NCBI RefSeq assembly: GCF_001625365.1 | Contig: NZ_LJJF01000001.1 | Coordinates: forward strand, 7,241,501-7,305,500 | Length of the DNA: 64,000 nucleotides | Reading direction: 5' to 3' | Origin: Streptomyces sp. MJM8645 | GTDB lineage: Bacteria > Actinomycetota > Actinomycetes > Streptomycetales > Streptomycetaceae | Shown here: positions 1 to 8,002 of the stretch, piece after piece | How the letters are laid out: every line of letters begins with the position of its first letter | How positions within the stretch are numbered: the stretch's first letter is position 1 | The notes under the pieces: generated by a model | Told to the model about the DNA's origin: nothing | Databases searched by the model: none | The model's input: only the letters and a program-made list of their open reading frames with translations | Translations under genes and position numbers: made by a program

Positions 1-1
1 A

Positions 2-406
2 CTCGCCTCCGCCGCACGGCACTACGAGCACGACGGGGCGGACTGGCTGATCGCCCGGGACGCCCGCAACTTCACCCCGGACGGCCGCCGCCACCAGTAC
101 CGGGTGGTGGTGCTCGACGGCCGGGTGGTCCGGGTCGTCGAACACGTGCAGGCGGATCCGGACGCCCCCTGCAACGAGAGCCGCGGCGCCGTCTCCGCCC
201 CGCTCGCCGCCGCCGAACTTCCCCGGGGCCTCGCGGACCTGGCGATCCGCGCGGTCGCCTGCCTCGGCCTGCCGCTGGCCGGTGTCGACCTCGCCGCCGA
301 GAGCGGCGGCGTGGTCTTCGAGGTCAACGTCCACCCGGCGTTCGGCCGCGGCGCCCTGGAGCAGGTCGCCGTGCCGTACGTGGCCGCGCACCTGGAGCCC
401 GTCTGA
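2..406 (+). CDS. ATP-grasp family protein, C-terminal part (5' end outside window)
   Basis: The reading frame is open from the first bases, so only the last 134 residues are seen. The end matches the C-terminal lobe of RimK-like ATP-grasp ligases: a hydrophobic strand, then FEVNVHPAFGRG, which fits the Glu-x-Asn metal-binding motif followed by the H-P-x-F turn of that family. ATP-grasp enzymes join a carboxylate to an amine through an acyl phosphate; the substrate cannot be told from this fragment. The gene is convergent with the FAD oxidoreductase downstream. Family assignment is likely, specific function unknown. Confidence 0.6.
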   Translation, partial: LASAARHYEHDGADWLIARDARNFTPDGRRHQYRVVVLDGRVVRVVEHVQADPDAPCNESRGAVSAPLAAAELPRGLADLAIRAVACLGLPLAGVDLAAESGGVVFEVNVHPAFGRGALEQVAVPYVAAHLEPV

Positions 407-497
407 CGGTTCCGGCCGGGTGCGCGGCGGCCGGGCGCGCCCCGGGCCGGCAGCTGGCGAAGGAGGCCGGTCGGCGGCCGGGCACGTCCCTGGCCGG

Positions 498-1835
498 TCA
501 GCTCCGCAGGATGGCGGCGAGGAGCGACGGGCGGAACAGCAGCGTCGGCGGGGCGACCAGCGACATCACCTCGTGGAAGGCGGCGGTGACCGCCGGGTTG
601 TGGGCGGCGCCGGCCAGCACCTTGTCGAGGAAGCGGTGCTGGAGCGCGAGCAGGGCGCCGGAGGGTCCGCCGGTGGTGGCGGCGAAGCGGACGTCCTCGG
701 TGCAGGACATCACCCACGGGTTCTTGGAGACGGCCGCGATCGCGCGCCGGGCGTCCCGGGCCGTGGCGTGGCCGATGCCGCCGTGGCGCAGGGCGGTGCG
801 GCGCAGCTCCCGGGCGCAGAACAGGGCGACGGTGACGCCCTGCCCGTACACCGGGTTGAAGGTGCTGGCGGCGTCGCCGACCACCACCAGGCCGTCCGGG
901 GCGCTGCGTTCGTAGTGCCGCCGGATGCCGGGGCCGGGGACGAAGCCGCGCACCTCGCCGGCCGGCTCGGCCTGCTGGAGCGCCTCGCGGATGCTCGGGT
1001 CGCGCAGCCGGGCCAGTTGCTTGGTGAACCCGGCTTCGCCGGGCTCGGGTTCGGCGCCGCGCATGCCGGCGACGCTGACGATCCAGCGGTCGCCCTCGAC
1101 CGGCAGCAGCACGCCCAGGTGGGGCGCGTCCGGGGCCTTGGTCTGCACGTAGATCGCCTTGTAGCCGATGTCGACGCCGGCCGGGCGGTGGAACAGCCGG
1201 GAGGAGTACGCGACGCCCGCGTCCACCCGCTCCTCGGGCACCGGCGGGTGGCCCAGCTCCGCCAGCCAGTCCGGCACCGAGGTCGTGCGGCCGGCCGCGT
1301 CCACCACCAACTCGGCAGGTATCTCCCGGACTTCGCTGCGTTCGGGCCCGCGGTCGCGGACCTTGACGCCGGTCACCGTGCGGGCCGACCCGAGCAGGCC
1401 GACCACGTCGGCGCCCTCCAGGAACTCGATCGTGGGCTCGGCGCGGACCCGGTCCAGCACCGCCTTGTCCAGCACCGGCCGGGTGCAGGAGAGGAAGGCG
1501 AGCTGCGCCGGGTACTGCGCCATCCACCCCGCCGAGCTGAGCCACTTCAGATCGCCCGAGACGGCGACCCTCGTCGCGCCCGCCTCCGTGAGCTCCTGGT
1601 TGATGCCGGGCATCATCTCCTCCAGCGCCCGGTGCCCGGCCTCCAGCACCAGGTGCGCGTGCCAGCCCTGCGGCACCCCGGCCCGGAACGTGGGCTCCGC
1701 CGGGTAGCGGTCCCGCTCCACCACCACGATCCGTTCGGCGAACCCGCGCAGGGCCCAGGCCGCCACCGTGCCGGCCAGCCCGCCGCCGATCACCACCGCC
1801 GTGCCCCGCCCGGGGGCCGTTTCCGAAGAAGTCAT
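498..1835 (-). CDS. FAD-dependent oxidoreductase/monooxygenase
   Basis: The product is 445 residues. The start is the ATG giving MTSSETAP, because the dinucleotide-binding motif follows at once: VVIGGGLAG (GxGxxG) near residues 12-20, with the acidic end of the second strand in VVVERD. A second FAD motif, GDAASTFNPVYGQG, lies in the C-terminal third. This pair is typical of group A flavin monooxygenases and geranylgeranyl-reductase-like enzymes. Such proteins bind FAD in the cytoplasm and hydroxylate or reduce hydrophobic small molecules; the substrate is not evident. It is monocistronic, convergent with the upstream ATP-grasp gene and divergent from corA. Confidence 0.75.
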   Translation of the reverse strand: MTSSETAPGRGTAVVIGGGLAGTVAAWALRGFAERIVVVERDRYPAEPTFRAGVPQGWHAHLVLEAGHRALEEMMPGINQELTEAGATRVAVSGDLKWLSSAGWMAQYPAQLAFLSCTRPVLDKAVLDRVRAEPTIEFLEGADVVGLLGSARTVTGVKVRDRGPERSEVREIPAELVVDAAGRTTSVPDWLAELGHPPVPEERVDAGVAYSSRLFHRPAGVDIGYKAIYVQTKAPDAPHLGVLLPVEGDRWIVSVAGMRGAEPEPGEAGFTKQLARLRDPSIREALQQAEPAGEVRGFVPGPGIRRHYERSAPDGLVVVGDAASTFNPVYGQGVTVALFCARELRRTALRHGGIGHATARDARRAIAAVSKNPWVMSCTEDVRFAATTGGPSGALLALQHRFLDKVLAGAAHNPAVTAAFHEVMSLVAPPTLLFRPSLLAAILRS

Positions 1836-2075
1836 GACACGTAGCGTAGTCGGGCAGTGGCGGCCCCGTAATCGCATCGGCGGGATGAACGGGCAGGACA
1901 CGGGCGGCCGTTGGTGCCCGAACGCGCCGGGCGCACGACCGGTCCGGAACACTGTCGCGCGGCGCCCCCGGGGGCGGGCGGTGGGAGGCACCCGGGAGCG
2001 GGTACTACACTCGGCGGGAGTTGTGCAGGCCCCCCTTCCGGTGCGCGGGCGCGCGGAGCCGAGGAGGTGAGAGCC

Positions 2076-2180
2076 GTGGAGTGCAGTAGTCCGGGTCGAA
2101 GTCGGCCCCGCCCCCGGTTGTCCCGCACCATTCGCGGCACCCGGCGTTCCTCCTCCCGTACGGCTCCCGCGCGGCGCTGA
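2076..2180 (+). CDS. possible corA leader peptide (34 aa, Arg/Ser/Pro-rich)
   Basis: A GTG codon lies 6-7 nt after a near-perfect GAGGAGGTG Shine-Dalgarno sequence and opens a 34-codon frame ending about 113 nt before the corA start. The peptide is rich in arginine, serine and proline and contains the run RSRPRPR. In enterobacteria, Pro-rich leader peptides (MgtL) couple ribosome stalling to Mg-transporter expression. The position and composition suggest a similar role here, but this is inference. It could also be a chance ORF with a good ribosome binding site. Confidence 0.35.
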   Translation: MECSSPGRSRPRPRLSRTIRGTRRSSSRTAPARR

Positions 2181-2293
2181 CCTCGTCCTCGACGGGGTGC
2201 CGCCGGTCGCGCCGTGCGCGTGGTGGCCGGCCGGGCGCCTCCGGCCCGCCGTCCCCGGACGGCGACCGGGCACCCACCGTGGAGGTACCCGCC

Positions 2294-3463
2294 ATGTCCG
2301 ACTGGCGTGTGCGCGCCGTGCGCGCGAGCAAGCGTCCGTTCTCCCGCCCCGCCGGGGGCTCCGGACCCGCCGACGCGCAGCCGGCGCCGGAGCACTCGAT
2401 GGATCCGCGGCCCGACCAGCCCGTCGAGCCGGTCACCCTGGAGCGTTCCGTGGTGGACGCGGCGGTCTACCGGGACGGGCGGCGGATCGACACACCGGCG
2501 AACCTCGCCGACATCTACCGCGAACTGCCCGACCGGCCCGGCGCGATGGCCTGGATCGGCCTGTACCGCCCCGCCGAGGCGCAGCTGCTGGAGGCGGCGG
2601 ACCGGTTCAACCTGCACGAACTGGCCGTCGAGGATGCCATCGTCGCCCACCAGCGGCCGAAGCTGGAGCGCTACGGCGACACGCTGTTCGTGGTGCTGCG
2701 CGCCGCGCGCTACCTGGACGAGGCGGAGGAGGTCGACTTCGGCGAGATCCACCTCTTCGTGGGCCCCGACTTCGTGCTCACCGTCCGCCATTCGCAGGCA
2801 CCGGACCTGTCCGCGGTGCGCCGCCGCCTGGAGACGGACCCGGACCTGCTCGCGCTCGGCCCGGAGGCGGTGCTGTACGCGGTGCTGGACGCCGTGGTGG
2901 ACGGGTACGCGCCGGTGATCGCCGGGCTCCAGCACGACATCGACGAGATCGAGACGGAGGTGTTCGGCGGCGACCCGCAGGTCTCCCGGCGCATCTACGA
3001 GCTGTCCCGCGAGGTGATCGAGCTCCAGCGGGCCACCCGGCCGCTGCTGGAGATCATGAAGAGCCTGGAGGCGGGCTTCGGCAAGTACGGCACCGACGAC
3101 GAGCTGCAGCGCTACCTGCGCGACGTCGCCGACCACGCCACCTACGCCGCCGAGCGGGTGGACGGCTTCCGGCAGATGCTGCAGAACATCCTGACCGTGA
3201 ACGCGACGCTGGTCTCGCAGCGGCAGAACGAGGAGATGAAGCAGCTCGCCGAGGCCGGGCACGTGCAGAACGACGAGATCAAGAAGATCTCCTCCTGGGC
3301 GGCGATCCTCTTCGCGCCGACGCTGATCGGCACCGTGTACGGGATGAACTTCGAGATCATGCCGGAGCTCAAGTGGGCGTTCGGCTACCCGTTCGCGGTC
3401 GGGCTGATGGCGCTGGTCTGCACCGGGTTGTACGTGGTCTTCAAGCGCCGCAACTGGCTCTGA
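2294..3463 (+). CDS. corA: CorA-type magnesium/cobalt transporter
   Basis: A 389-residue protein with a long acidic cytoplasmic N-terminal domain and two C-terminal membrane helices. The signature YGMNF, which forms the selectivity loop of CorA channels, follows the first helix (ILFAPTLIGTV). The last helix ends with a basic tail, FKRRNWL. CorA forms a pentameric Mg2+ (also Co2+/Ni2+) channel in the cytoplasmic membrane. I chose the ATG preceded by GGAGGT with a 7-nt gap; an upstream in-frame GTG overlaps that ribosome site and is less likely. A candidate leader peptide lies just upstream. Confidence 0.93.
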   Translation: MSDWRVRAVRASKRPFSRPAGGSGPADAQPAPEHSMDPRPDQPVEPVTLERSVVDAAVYRDGRRIDTPANLADIYRELPDRPGAMAWIGLYRPAEAQLLEAADRFNLHELAVEDAIVAHQRPKLERYGDTLFVVLRAARYLDEAEEVDFGEIHLFVGPDFVLTVRHSQAPDLSAVRRRLETDPDLLALGPEAVLYAVLDAVVDGYAPVIAGLQHDIDEIETEVFGGDPQVSRRIYELSREVIELQRATRPLLEIMKSLEAGFGKYGTDDELQRYLRDVADHATYAAERVDGFRQMLQNILTVNATLVSQRQNEEMKQLAEAGHVQNDEIKKISSWAAILFAPTLIGTVYGMNFEIMPELKWAFGYPFAVGLMALVCTGLYVVFKRRNWL

Positions 3464-3633
3464 CGGCGGGGCGCGGCGGGGCGCGGCGCGGCTGGTGCGG
3501 GGCGCGGCGCGGTCCGGCTCGGGCGCGGTGCTCGCGACCGGCTCCGCCGTGCCGCCGAAATCCGGCGCGGCCCCGCGAAGGCAGCGCTGACCGGCTGCCG
3601 CAACCGGCGCCGACCGTACGGCCGTTCGCCCGG

Positions 3634-3695
3634 CGTCAGGGATTCGTCAGGGCGGCGGCGCGGCGCTTGCCCCGGTCCGCGCCCGCCGGTTGGAT
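3634..3695 (+). promoter_or_regulatory. candidate promoter with upstream CGTCAGG direct repeat
   Basis: CGTCAGG at 3634 and 3645 are exactly 11 bp apart, the spacing used by OmpR-type response regulators. A -35-like TTGCCC (3667-3672) and -10-like TTGGAT (3690-3695) with a 17-nt spacer follow. A similar CGTCARG array stands upstream of the membrane-protein gene near 5.1 kb. Confidence 0.4.
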
Positions 3696-3702
3696 GAGGA
3701 GC

Positions 3703-3789
3703 ATGAACCGCCCGGCACGCCACCACGACCGCCCGCCGCATCCGCGGCCGCCGGTCCGCGTCGCCGCGGCCGCCATCGCCGTGCGCTGA
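3703..3789 (+). CDS. tiny ORF, 28 aa, unknown
   Basis: ATG directly after GAGGAGC starts a 28-residue frame, MNRPARHHDRPPHPRPPVRV then an Ala-rich tail. It lies just downstream of the promoter-like element at 3667-3695, so it would be translated either leaderless or from a ribosome site that overlaps the -10 region. It might be a leader peptide or not be translated at all. No family is recognised. Confidence 0.2.
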   Translation: MNRPARHHDRPPHPRPPVRVAAAAIAVR

Positions 3790-3953
3790 TCCGCGCCTCC
3801 CCGCCGGAGGGCACGGCACGTGCCGCGCCCCGCCCCGTCGCCCGATCGGCGCGGGGTGCGGGCGGGCGCGCGAGTTCCGCATCTCATCAGGTCTTTTGAG
3901 CCCGCACCCCGGCCCGGACAGGGCCGGCGGTGCCCCGCACCCTGGGAACGGTC

Positions 3954-4775
3954 ATGTCCGAATCCGTCCTGTCCGCTCGTACCGCCCTCGTCACCGGCGC
4001 CTCCTCCGGCATCGGCTGGGAGACCGCCCGGCTGCTCGCCGGGCTGGGTGCCACCGTGCTGGTGCACGCCCGGACCACCCCGGAGGCCGAGGCGGCCGTC
4101 GCCAGGCTGGTCGACGCCGGCGCCCGCCGGGACCAACTCGTCGAGCTGGCCGCCGACTTCACCCGCCTCTCGGAGGTCGCGGTGCTGGCCGGCACGGTCG
4201 TCAAGCACTACCCGGCGCTGGACCGGCTGGTCAACAACGCCGCCGCGCTGGCGCCCGAGCGCTGCACGCTGACCGACGACGGCAACGAGGTCTCGCTGCA
4301 GGTCAACTTCCTGGCCGCGCACCTGCTGGCCAGGCTGCTGCGGGCGCCGCTCTCGGCGTCCGGCGACGCCCGGATCGTCAACGTCTCGTCCTCGCTGCAC
4401 CGGACGGCGTCGATGAACTGGTCGGACCCGCACCGGGTGAAGAGGTACTCACGGGTGGCCGCGTACGCGCAGTCGCAGCTCGCGCTCACCATGGCGACCG
4501 CCGACATGGCCCCGGCCGGCTCCGGCATCACCGCCGTCAGCCTCAACCCGGGCCTGTGCGACACGGCGCTGCTGCCGCTGTACGGGCGGGCCGGCGCGCC
4601 GGCGGCGGAGGGTGCGGCGGCCGTCGTCCGGCTCTGCCTGCCGGACGTCGCGGTCGCCAACGGCGCCTACTACGACGGCGGTTCGGTGGCGCCGGTGGCG
4701 CAGGCCGCCCAGGAGGAGCGCTCGCTGAAGCGCCTGGTCAAGCTGGCGGACCAGTTGGTCGGCCAGGCCGCTTGA
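3954..4775 (+). CDS. short-chain dehydrogenase/reductase (SDR)
   Basis: A 273-residue protein with the classical SDR N-terminal cofactor motif TGASSGIG near residues 13-20 and NNAA for the NAG motif. The catalytic region has a Ser-rich strand (VNVSSSLH), but the expected YxxxK is shifted: the segment reads VKRYSRVAAYAQSQLALT, so the Tyr is followed by Gln rather than Lys at the usual place. That suggests an atypical SDR or a light-dependent-reductase-like member. The ATG was chosen because it leads straight into the Rossmann fold; an in-frame GTG eight codons upstream is possible. bL37 follows 29 nt later and may be cotranscribed. Confidence 0.8.
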   Translation: MSESVLSARTALVTGASSGIGWETARLLAGLGATVLVHARTTPEAEAAVARLVDAGARRDQLVELAADFTRLSEVAVLAGTVVKHYPALDRLVNNAAALAPERCTLTDDGNEVSLQVNFLAAHLLARLLRAPLSASGDARIVNVSSSLHRTASMNWSDPHRVKRYSRVAAYAQSQLALTMATADMAPAGSGITAVSLNPGLCDTALLPLYGRAGAPAAEGAAAVVRLCLPDVAVANGAYYDGGSVAPVAQAAQEERSLKRLVKLADQLVGQAA

Positions 4776-4804
4776 AGCCCTTTCCCGGAATCGGAGAGCA
4801 CACG

Positions 4805-4882
4805 ATGTCCAAGCGCGCCCGCAAGAAGAGGGCCCGGCGGAAGAGCACGGCGAACCGCGGCCGCCGGGCCGGGCAGGGCTGA
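4805..4882 (+). CDS. candidate 50S ribosomal protein bL37
   Basis: A 25-residue, strongly basic peptide, MSKRARKKRARRKSTANRGR followed by RAGQG, preceded by GGAGAGC. Actinobacterial ribosomes carry a short extra protein, bL37, of about 24 residues with the pattern M-x-K-R-x-R-K-K-R-x-R-K-x-x-x-A-N-x-G. This peptide fits that pattern in length, charge and spacing. It would bind 23S rRNA. It is probably cotranscribed with the SDR gene just upstream. The main doubt is its small size. Confidence 0.65.
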   Translation: MSKRARKKRARRKSTANRGRRAGQG

Positions 4883-4889
4883 CCCGCCC

Positions 4890-4951
4890 ACCACCGCAGG
4901 CCACCACCGATCACCACCACCCATCACCACCACCCATCACCACTCACCACC
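4890..4951 (+). repeat. short tandem CACCACC/ATCACC repeats
   Basis: The 60 bases after bL37 are an imperfect tandem array of CACCACCCATCACCAC-like units. They look like slipped-strand low-complexity DNA; no function is evident. Confidence 0.5.
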
Positions 4952-5001
4952 GCCGCGAACCGGCGGGCACCGCCGGGCGCCGGGGACGGTCGCTAAGGAT
5001 G

Positions 5002-5075
5002 CGTCAAGAACGGCGCCCGGCGGCGTCAAGGAGCCGTCAGGGGGCGGCTTCCCGCAGGTGGCGCGGCACTAGCGT
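5002..5075 (+). promoter_or_regulatory. candidate promoter with phased CGTCARG array
   Basis: CGTCAAG at 5002, CGTCAAG at 5024 and CGTCAGG at 5035 lie 22 and 11 bp apart, all on one helical face. They sit upstream of a -10-like TAGCGT (5070-5075), about 85 bases before the start of the membrane-protein gene at 5160. This layout suggests binding of an OmpR/PhoP-type activator; the regulator is unknown. Confidence 0.4.
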
Positions 5076-5159
5076 CGCCCGGCGGAGAGAAACGGTTCTG
5101 CTCCGGTTTCAGCAGGAAACCCCGGCGGACCGTGCAACGGGGGAGAGGAACGTGCGGCC

Positions 5160-6743
5160 ATGACCACCTCGGCAGCGGGCACGACGGCCACCACGGGGGA
5201 GACGGCCCCGGGGACGGAACCCGATCCGGCGGGTGAACCGGCCCCAGCCCCAGCCCCGGCCACGGCCCCAGCCCCGGCCACGGCCGCCCCGACCCCCCGC
5301 CCGAGCCCCCTGGCCCGGCTCCGGCACGGCGCGCGGACGGTCGGCGGCCGCGCCTACTGGACCACCCCGCGCCTGGTCCGCGGCCTCACCGCGCTCAGCC
5401 TGGCCGCCCTGATCGGCCTCGGCGCGGCCGCCACCACCGTCCTCGGCGGGGCCCGCGACGGCACCGACACCATCGGCCACCGGGCCGCCCCGCAGGCCAC
5501 CCGCGCCGCCGACCTCTACTTCGCGCTCAGCGACATGGACGCCCAGGCCGCCAACCTGCTGCTGGTCGGCGCCGACCCCGACTACACGACGCTGCGCAAG
5601 CAGACCCTCGACACCTACGAGCAGCGCCGCGCGCAGGCCGACGGCGACCTCCAACAGGCCGCCCAGGCCGCGGCCGCCGACCCGGCCGGCCAGCGCGCCG
5701 TCCAGCAGGTGCTCGGCCGGCTCGGCAGCTACGAGGCCCTGGTGGCCCGCGCCCAGCTGCTGGAGGAGCAGGCCAAGGCCCCGGCCGGCCAGCCCTCGCC
5801 CGCCGCCCTGGACGCCTACCGCCAGGCCACCGACCTGCTGCGCCAGCAACTGCTGCCCGCCGCCGACCAGGTCACCGCCGCCAACGAGGCCACCGTCGAG
5901 CAGGTCTACACCGAGCGCCGCGACGCCCTCGGCAGCGGCTGGTGGTGGCTGCTCGCGGTCGGCCTGCTCGCGCTCGCCGCGCTGCTCGGGCTCCAGCGCG
6001 TCCTGGCGGTGCGCTACCACCGCGTCGTCAACCCGGCGCTGGCCGCAGTCACGCTGCTCACCGCCGTCGTGCTGGCGATCGGCCTGCACCTGGTCAGCCG
6101 CGCCGACGACCACCTGGTGACCGCCAAGAGCAACGCCTACGACTCGGTGATCGCGCTCAGCCGCGCCCGTGCCGTCGCCTTCGACCTGAACGCCGACGAG
6201 AGCCGCTACCTCACCGACCCGTCCCGCGCGGCCGCCTACGAGCAGAGCTTCCTCGACAAGACCCAGGCGATCGCCCGCCTGGACGGCGCCACCCTCGCCG
6301 ACTACAACGCCCAGCTGGCGGCCGCCGCGGCCCGGCACCGCGCCGACCACACGGCCGTCCCCTTCGGCGGCTACCTCGGCACCGAACTGCACAACATCAC
6401 CTTCCCCGGCGAGCAGGACGCCGCCGAGCGGGTGCTCGCCGCCTTCCAGCAGTACCAGCAGGACGACCGGAAGATCCGCGCGCTGCGCGACGAGGGCCGG
6501 CTCAAGGAGGCGGTGACGCTCAACACCGGCCTCTCCCAGGGGCAGTCCAACTACGACTTCGACCAGCTGAGCACGGCCATCGGGGACACCATCGCGGTCA
6601 ACGCCAAGGCGATGGACTCGGCGGTCGCCGCGACCGACGGCGACCTCGACGCCGGCACGGCGGCCCTGGCCGCGGGCGCGCTGGCGGCGGCGCTCGCGCT
6701 CACCGCGCTGGGCGTCCGACCGCGCCTGCGCGAGTACCGGTAG
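5160..6743 (+). CDS. four-helix membrane protein with two extracytoplasmic helical domains
   Basis: A 527-residue protein. Residues 1-65 are a Pro/Ala-rich cytoplasmic tail with repeats of PAPAPA. Hydrophobic helices lie near 75-97, 261-282, 291-313 and 498-518. Between helices 1-2 and 3-4 are Ala/Gln-rich helical segments of about 160 and 185 residues that resemble ligand-binding bundles of chemoreceptor-type sensors. Two sensor domains on four membrane helices recall mycobacterial GlnX, which works with GlnH and PknG, but no such partners are adjacent here, so this is only a suggestion. A phased operator array precedes the gene and a perfect hairpin follows it. Confidence 0.7.
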   Translation: MTTSAAGTTATTGETAPGTEPDPAGEPAPAPAPATAPAPATAAPTPRPSPLARLRHGARTVGGRAYWTTPRLVRGLTALSLAALIGLGAAATTVLGGARDGTDTIGHRAAPQATRAADLYFALSDMDAQAANLLLVGADPDYTTLRKQTLDTYEQRRAQADGDLQQAAQAAAADPAGQRAVQQVLGRLGSYEALVARAQLLEEQAKAPAGQPSPAALDAYRQATDLLRQQLLPAADQVTAANEATVEQVYTERRDALGSGWWWLLAVGLLALAALLGLQRVLAVRYHRVVNPALAAVTLLTAVVLAIGLHLVSRADDHLVTAKSNAYDSVIALSRARAVAFDLNADESRYLTDPSRAAAYEQSFLDKTQAIARLDGATLADYNAQLAAAAARHRADHTAVPFGGYLGTELHNITFPGEQDAAERVLAAFQQYQQDDRKIRALRDEGRLKEAVTLNTGLSQGQSNYDFDQLSTAIGDTIAVNAKAMDSAVAATDGDLDAGTAALAAGALAAALALTALGVRPRLREYR

Positions 6744-6764
6744 CCGCCGGCGCCGACCCGCGGT

Positions 6765-6800
6765 GGGGCCCGGTGGCGGTATGCGTCGCCACCGGGCCCC
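6765..6800 (+). terminator. terminator-like hairpin
   Basis: A perfect 14-bp stem (GGGGCCCGGTGGCG and its complement) with an 8-nt loop lies 22 nt after the stop codon of the four-helix membrane protein. There is no U tract, as usual for Streptomyces terminators. Confidence 0.75.
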
Positions 6801-6885
6801 GCCCCCGGCAGCCGGTTACGCCGCGGACGGGCGTCGGCGAAACCCCCGGCGGGCTCCGGTGCGCCCGGGCTCCGGCGCCCCGGCC

Positions 6886-7242
6886 TCAGTCGGCGGCGAG
6901 CCGGTCGTACTCGGCGTCCGGGTCCAGCTGGCGCCGGTACTCGGCGTGCAGCCGGACGTCGCCGTCCGGGCCGGCCAGGCGGGCGAGCGGGCCCCGGGCG
7001 CCCGGGAGCGGCCGGGCGCACGGCCACTGCTGGGCGAGTACGGCGAGCGGCGCGCCGTCGCCGGTGTGCAGGATCCAGCTGGCGCGGCCGCCGCCGATCA
7101 GGGGCAGGTACGGCCGGGGGAGTCCGAGGGCGGCGAGCGCCTGCGGCAGGTCGAGGTCGTCGGGGAGGGTGAGCGCCGCGGGGTGCGGGGCGCCGGCGTC
7201 GTCGCCGGCCGCGACGCTGTCCCGGGTGAGGTGGATGCGCAT
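6886..7242 (-). CDS. hypothetical protein, 118 aa
   Basis: A 118-residue cytoplasmic protein starting MRIHLTRDSVAAGDDAGAP. It is acidic, with no signal peptide or membrane helix. A Gly-rich loop (LIGGGRASW) is followed by strands resembling a small alpha/beta fold, and the end is a charged helix (HAEYRRQLDPDAEYDRL). I do not recognise the family. It is divergent from the XRE-cupin regulator, with about 95 bases between the starts, so that regulator may act on it. Confidence 0.6.
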   Translation of the reverse strand: MRIHLTRDSVAAGDDAGAPHPAALTLPDDLDLPQALAALGLPRPYLPLIGGGRASWILHTGDGAPLAVLAQQWPCARPLPGARGPLARLAGPDGDVRLHAEYRRQLDPDAEYDRLAAD

Positions 7243-7300
7243 GGCCGGACAGCATAGGGCGCGCGGACGGGCCCGCGCGCCCGTGCACCGGTGTGCCGGT

Positions 7301-7332
7301 TTGACAAACGCCCTTGCCGTCCCGGCGAATGG
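7301..7332 (+). promoter_or_regulatory. candidate promoter for leaderless XRE-cupin mRNA
   Basis: TTGACA at 7301-7306 is a perfect -35 hexamer. A weak -10 (around GAATGG, 7327-7332) would put the transcription start at or next to the ATG at 7338. No ribosome binding site is seen before that ATG, which fits a leaderless message. Confidence 0.4.
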
Positions 7333-7337
7333 CAGGC

Positions 7338-7934
7338 ATGGCCGACGAAGACTTCGAGAACGTCCTCACCACGGTGGGCCCCCGGCTGCGAGCCCTGCGA
7401 CGCGAGCGCGGCACCACCCTCGCCAAACTGGCCGCCGCCACCGGGATCTCGCTCAGCACGCTGTCCCGGCTGGAGTCCGGGCAGCGCAAGCCGACCCTGG
7501 AACTGCTGCTGCCGCTGGCCCGGGAGTACCGGGTGCCGCTGGACGAACTGGTCGGCGCCCCGGCCACCGGAGACCCCCGGGTCCATCCCCGCCCGGTGAC
7601 CAGGAACGGCCAGACCATCATCCCGCTCACCCGCCACCTCGGCGGTCTGCACGCCTTCAAGCAGATCATGCCGCCCGGCCGGGGCACCGAGCCCGAGCTG
7701 GAGCTGAAGGTGCACGAGGGCCACGAGTGGCTGTACGTGCTGTCCGGCCGGCTGCGGCTGGTGCTCGGTTCGCACGACCTGGTGCTGACGGCCGGTGAGG
7801 CCGCCGAGTTCGACACCCGGACCCCGCACGCCTTCGGCAACGCCGGGCCGCAGCCGGTGGAGTTCCTCAGTCTGTTCGGTCCTCAGGGTGAGCGGATCCA
7901 TGTCAGGGCGCGCCCGGGAACCTCCGTTCGGTAG
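7338..7934 (+). CDS. XRE-family regulator with C-terminal cupin domain
   Basis: A 198-residue protein. Residues about 12-66 form a helix-turn-helix of the XRE type (LAKLAAATGISLSTLSRLES). Residues about 95-190 form a cupin barrel with the metal-site pattern HEGHEWLYVLSGRL and a late His (TPHAFGN). XRE-cupin proteins are small-molecule-sensing repressors that usually act on nearby genes. The ATG at 7338 was taken as start; another in-frame ATG lies 9 nt earlier. The likely leaderless promoter and the divergent 118-aa gene suggest local regulation. Confidence 0.85.
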   Translation: MADEDFENVLTTVGPRLRALRRERGTTLAKLAAATGISLSTLSRLESGQRKPTLELLLPLAREYRVPLDELVGAPATGDPRVHPRPVTRNGQTIIPLTRHLGGLHAFKQIMPPGRGTEPELELKVHEGHEWLYVLSGRLRLVLGSHDLVLTAGEAAEFDTRTPHAFGNAGPQPVEFLSLFGPQGERIHVRARPGTSVR

Positions 7935-8002
7935 GTTCGTTCCCTGACAGCGGGGGTTTTCCGTTCCGGTCTCCCGCCAGGCCGTCGGGAGGGGCCGAGA
8001 AG

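Larger units (their letters stand above)
3464..3953. other. intergenic region with G/C-rich repeats and a promoter-like element
   Basis: About 490 bases between corA and the SDR gene. The first 60 bases are built from repeats of GGGGCGCGGC. Around 3634-3652 CGTCAGG occurs twice with an 11-bp period, followed by TTGCCC (3667-3672), a 17-nt spacer and TTGGAT (3690-3695), and then a 28-codon ORF. No longer gene is supported on either strand. Confidence 0.5.

Noticed and set aside
5160-6743. Chemoreceptor (MCP) assignment for the four-helix membrane protein
   Set aside because: No HAMP or signalling hairpin domain is present; it only shares the helical sensor look.
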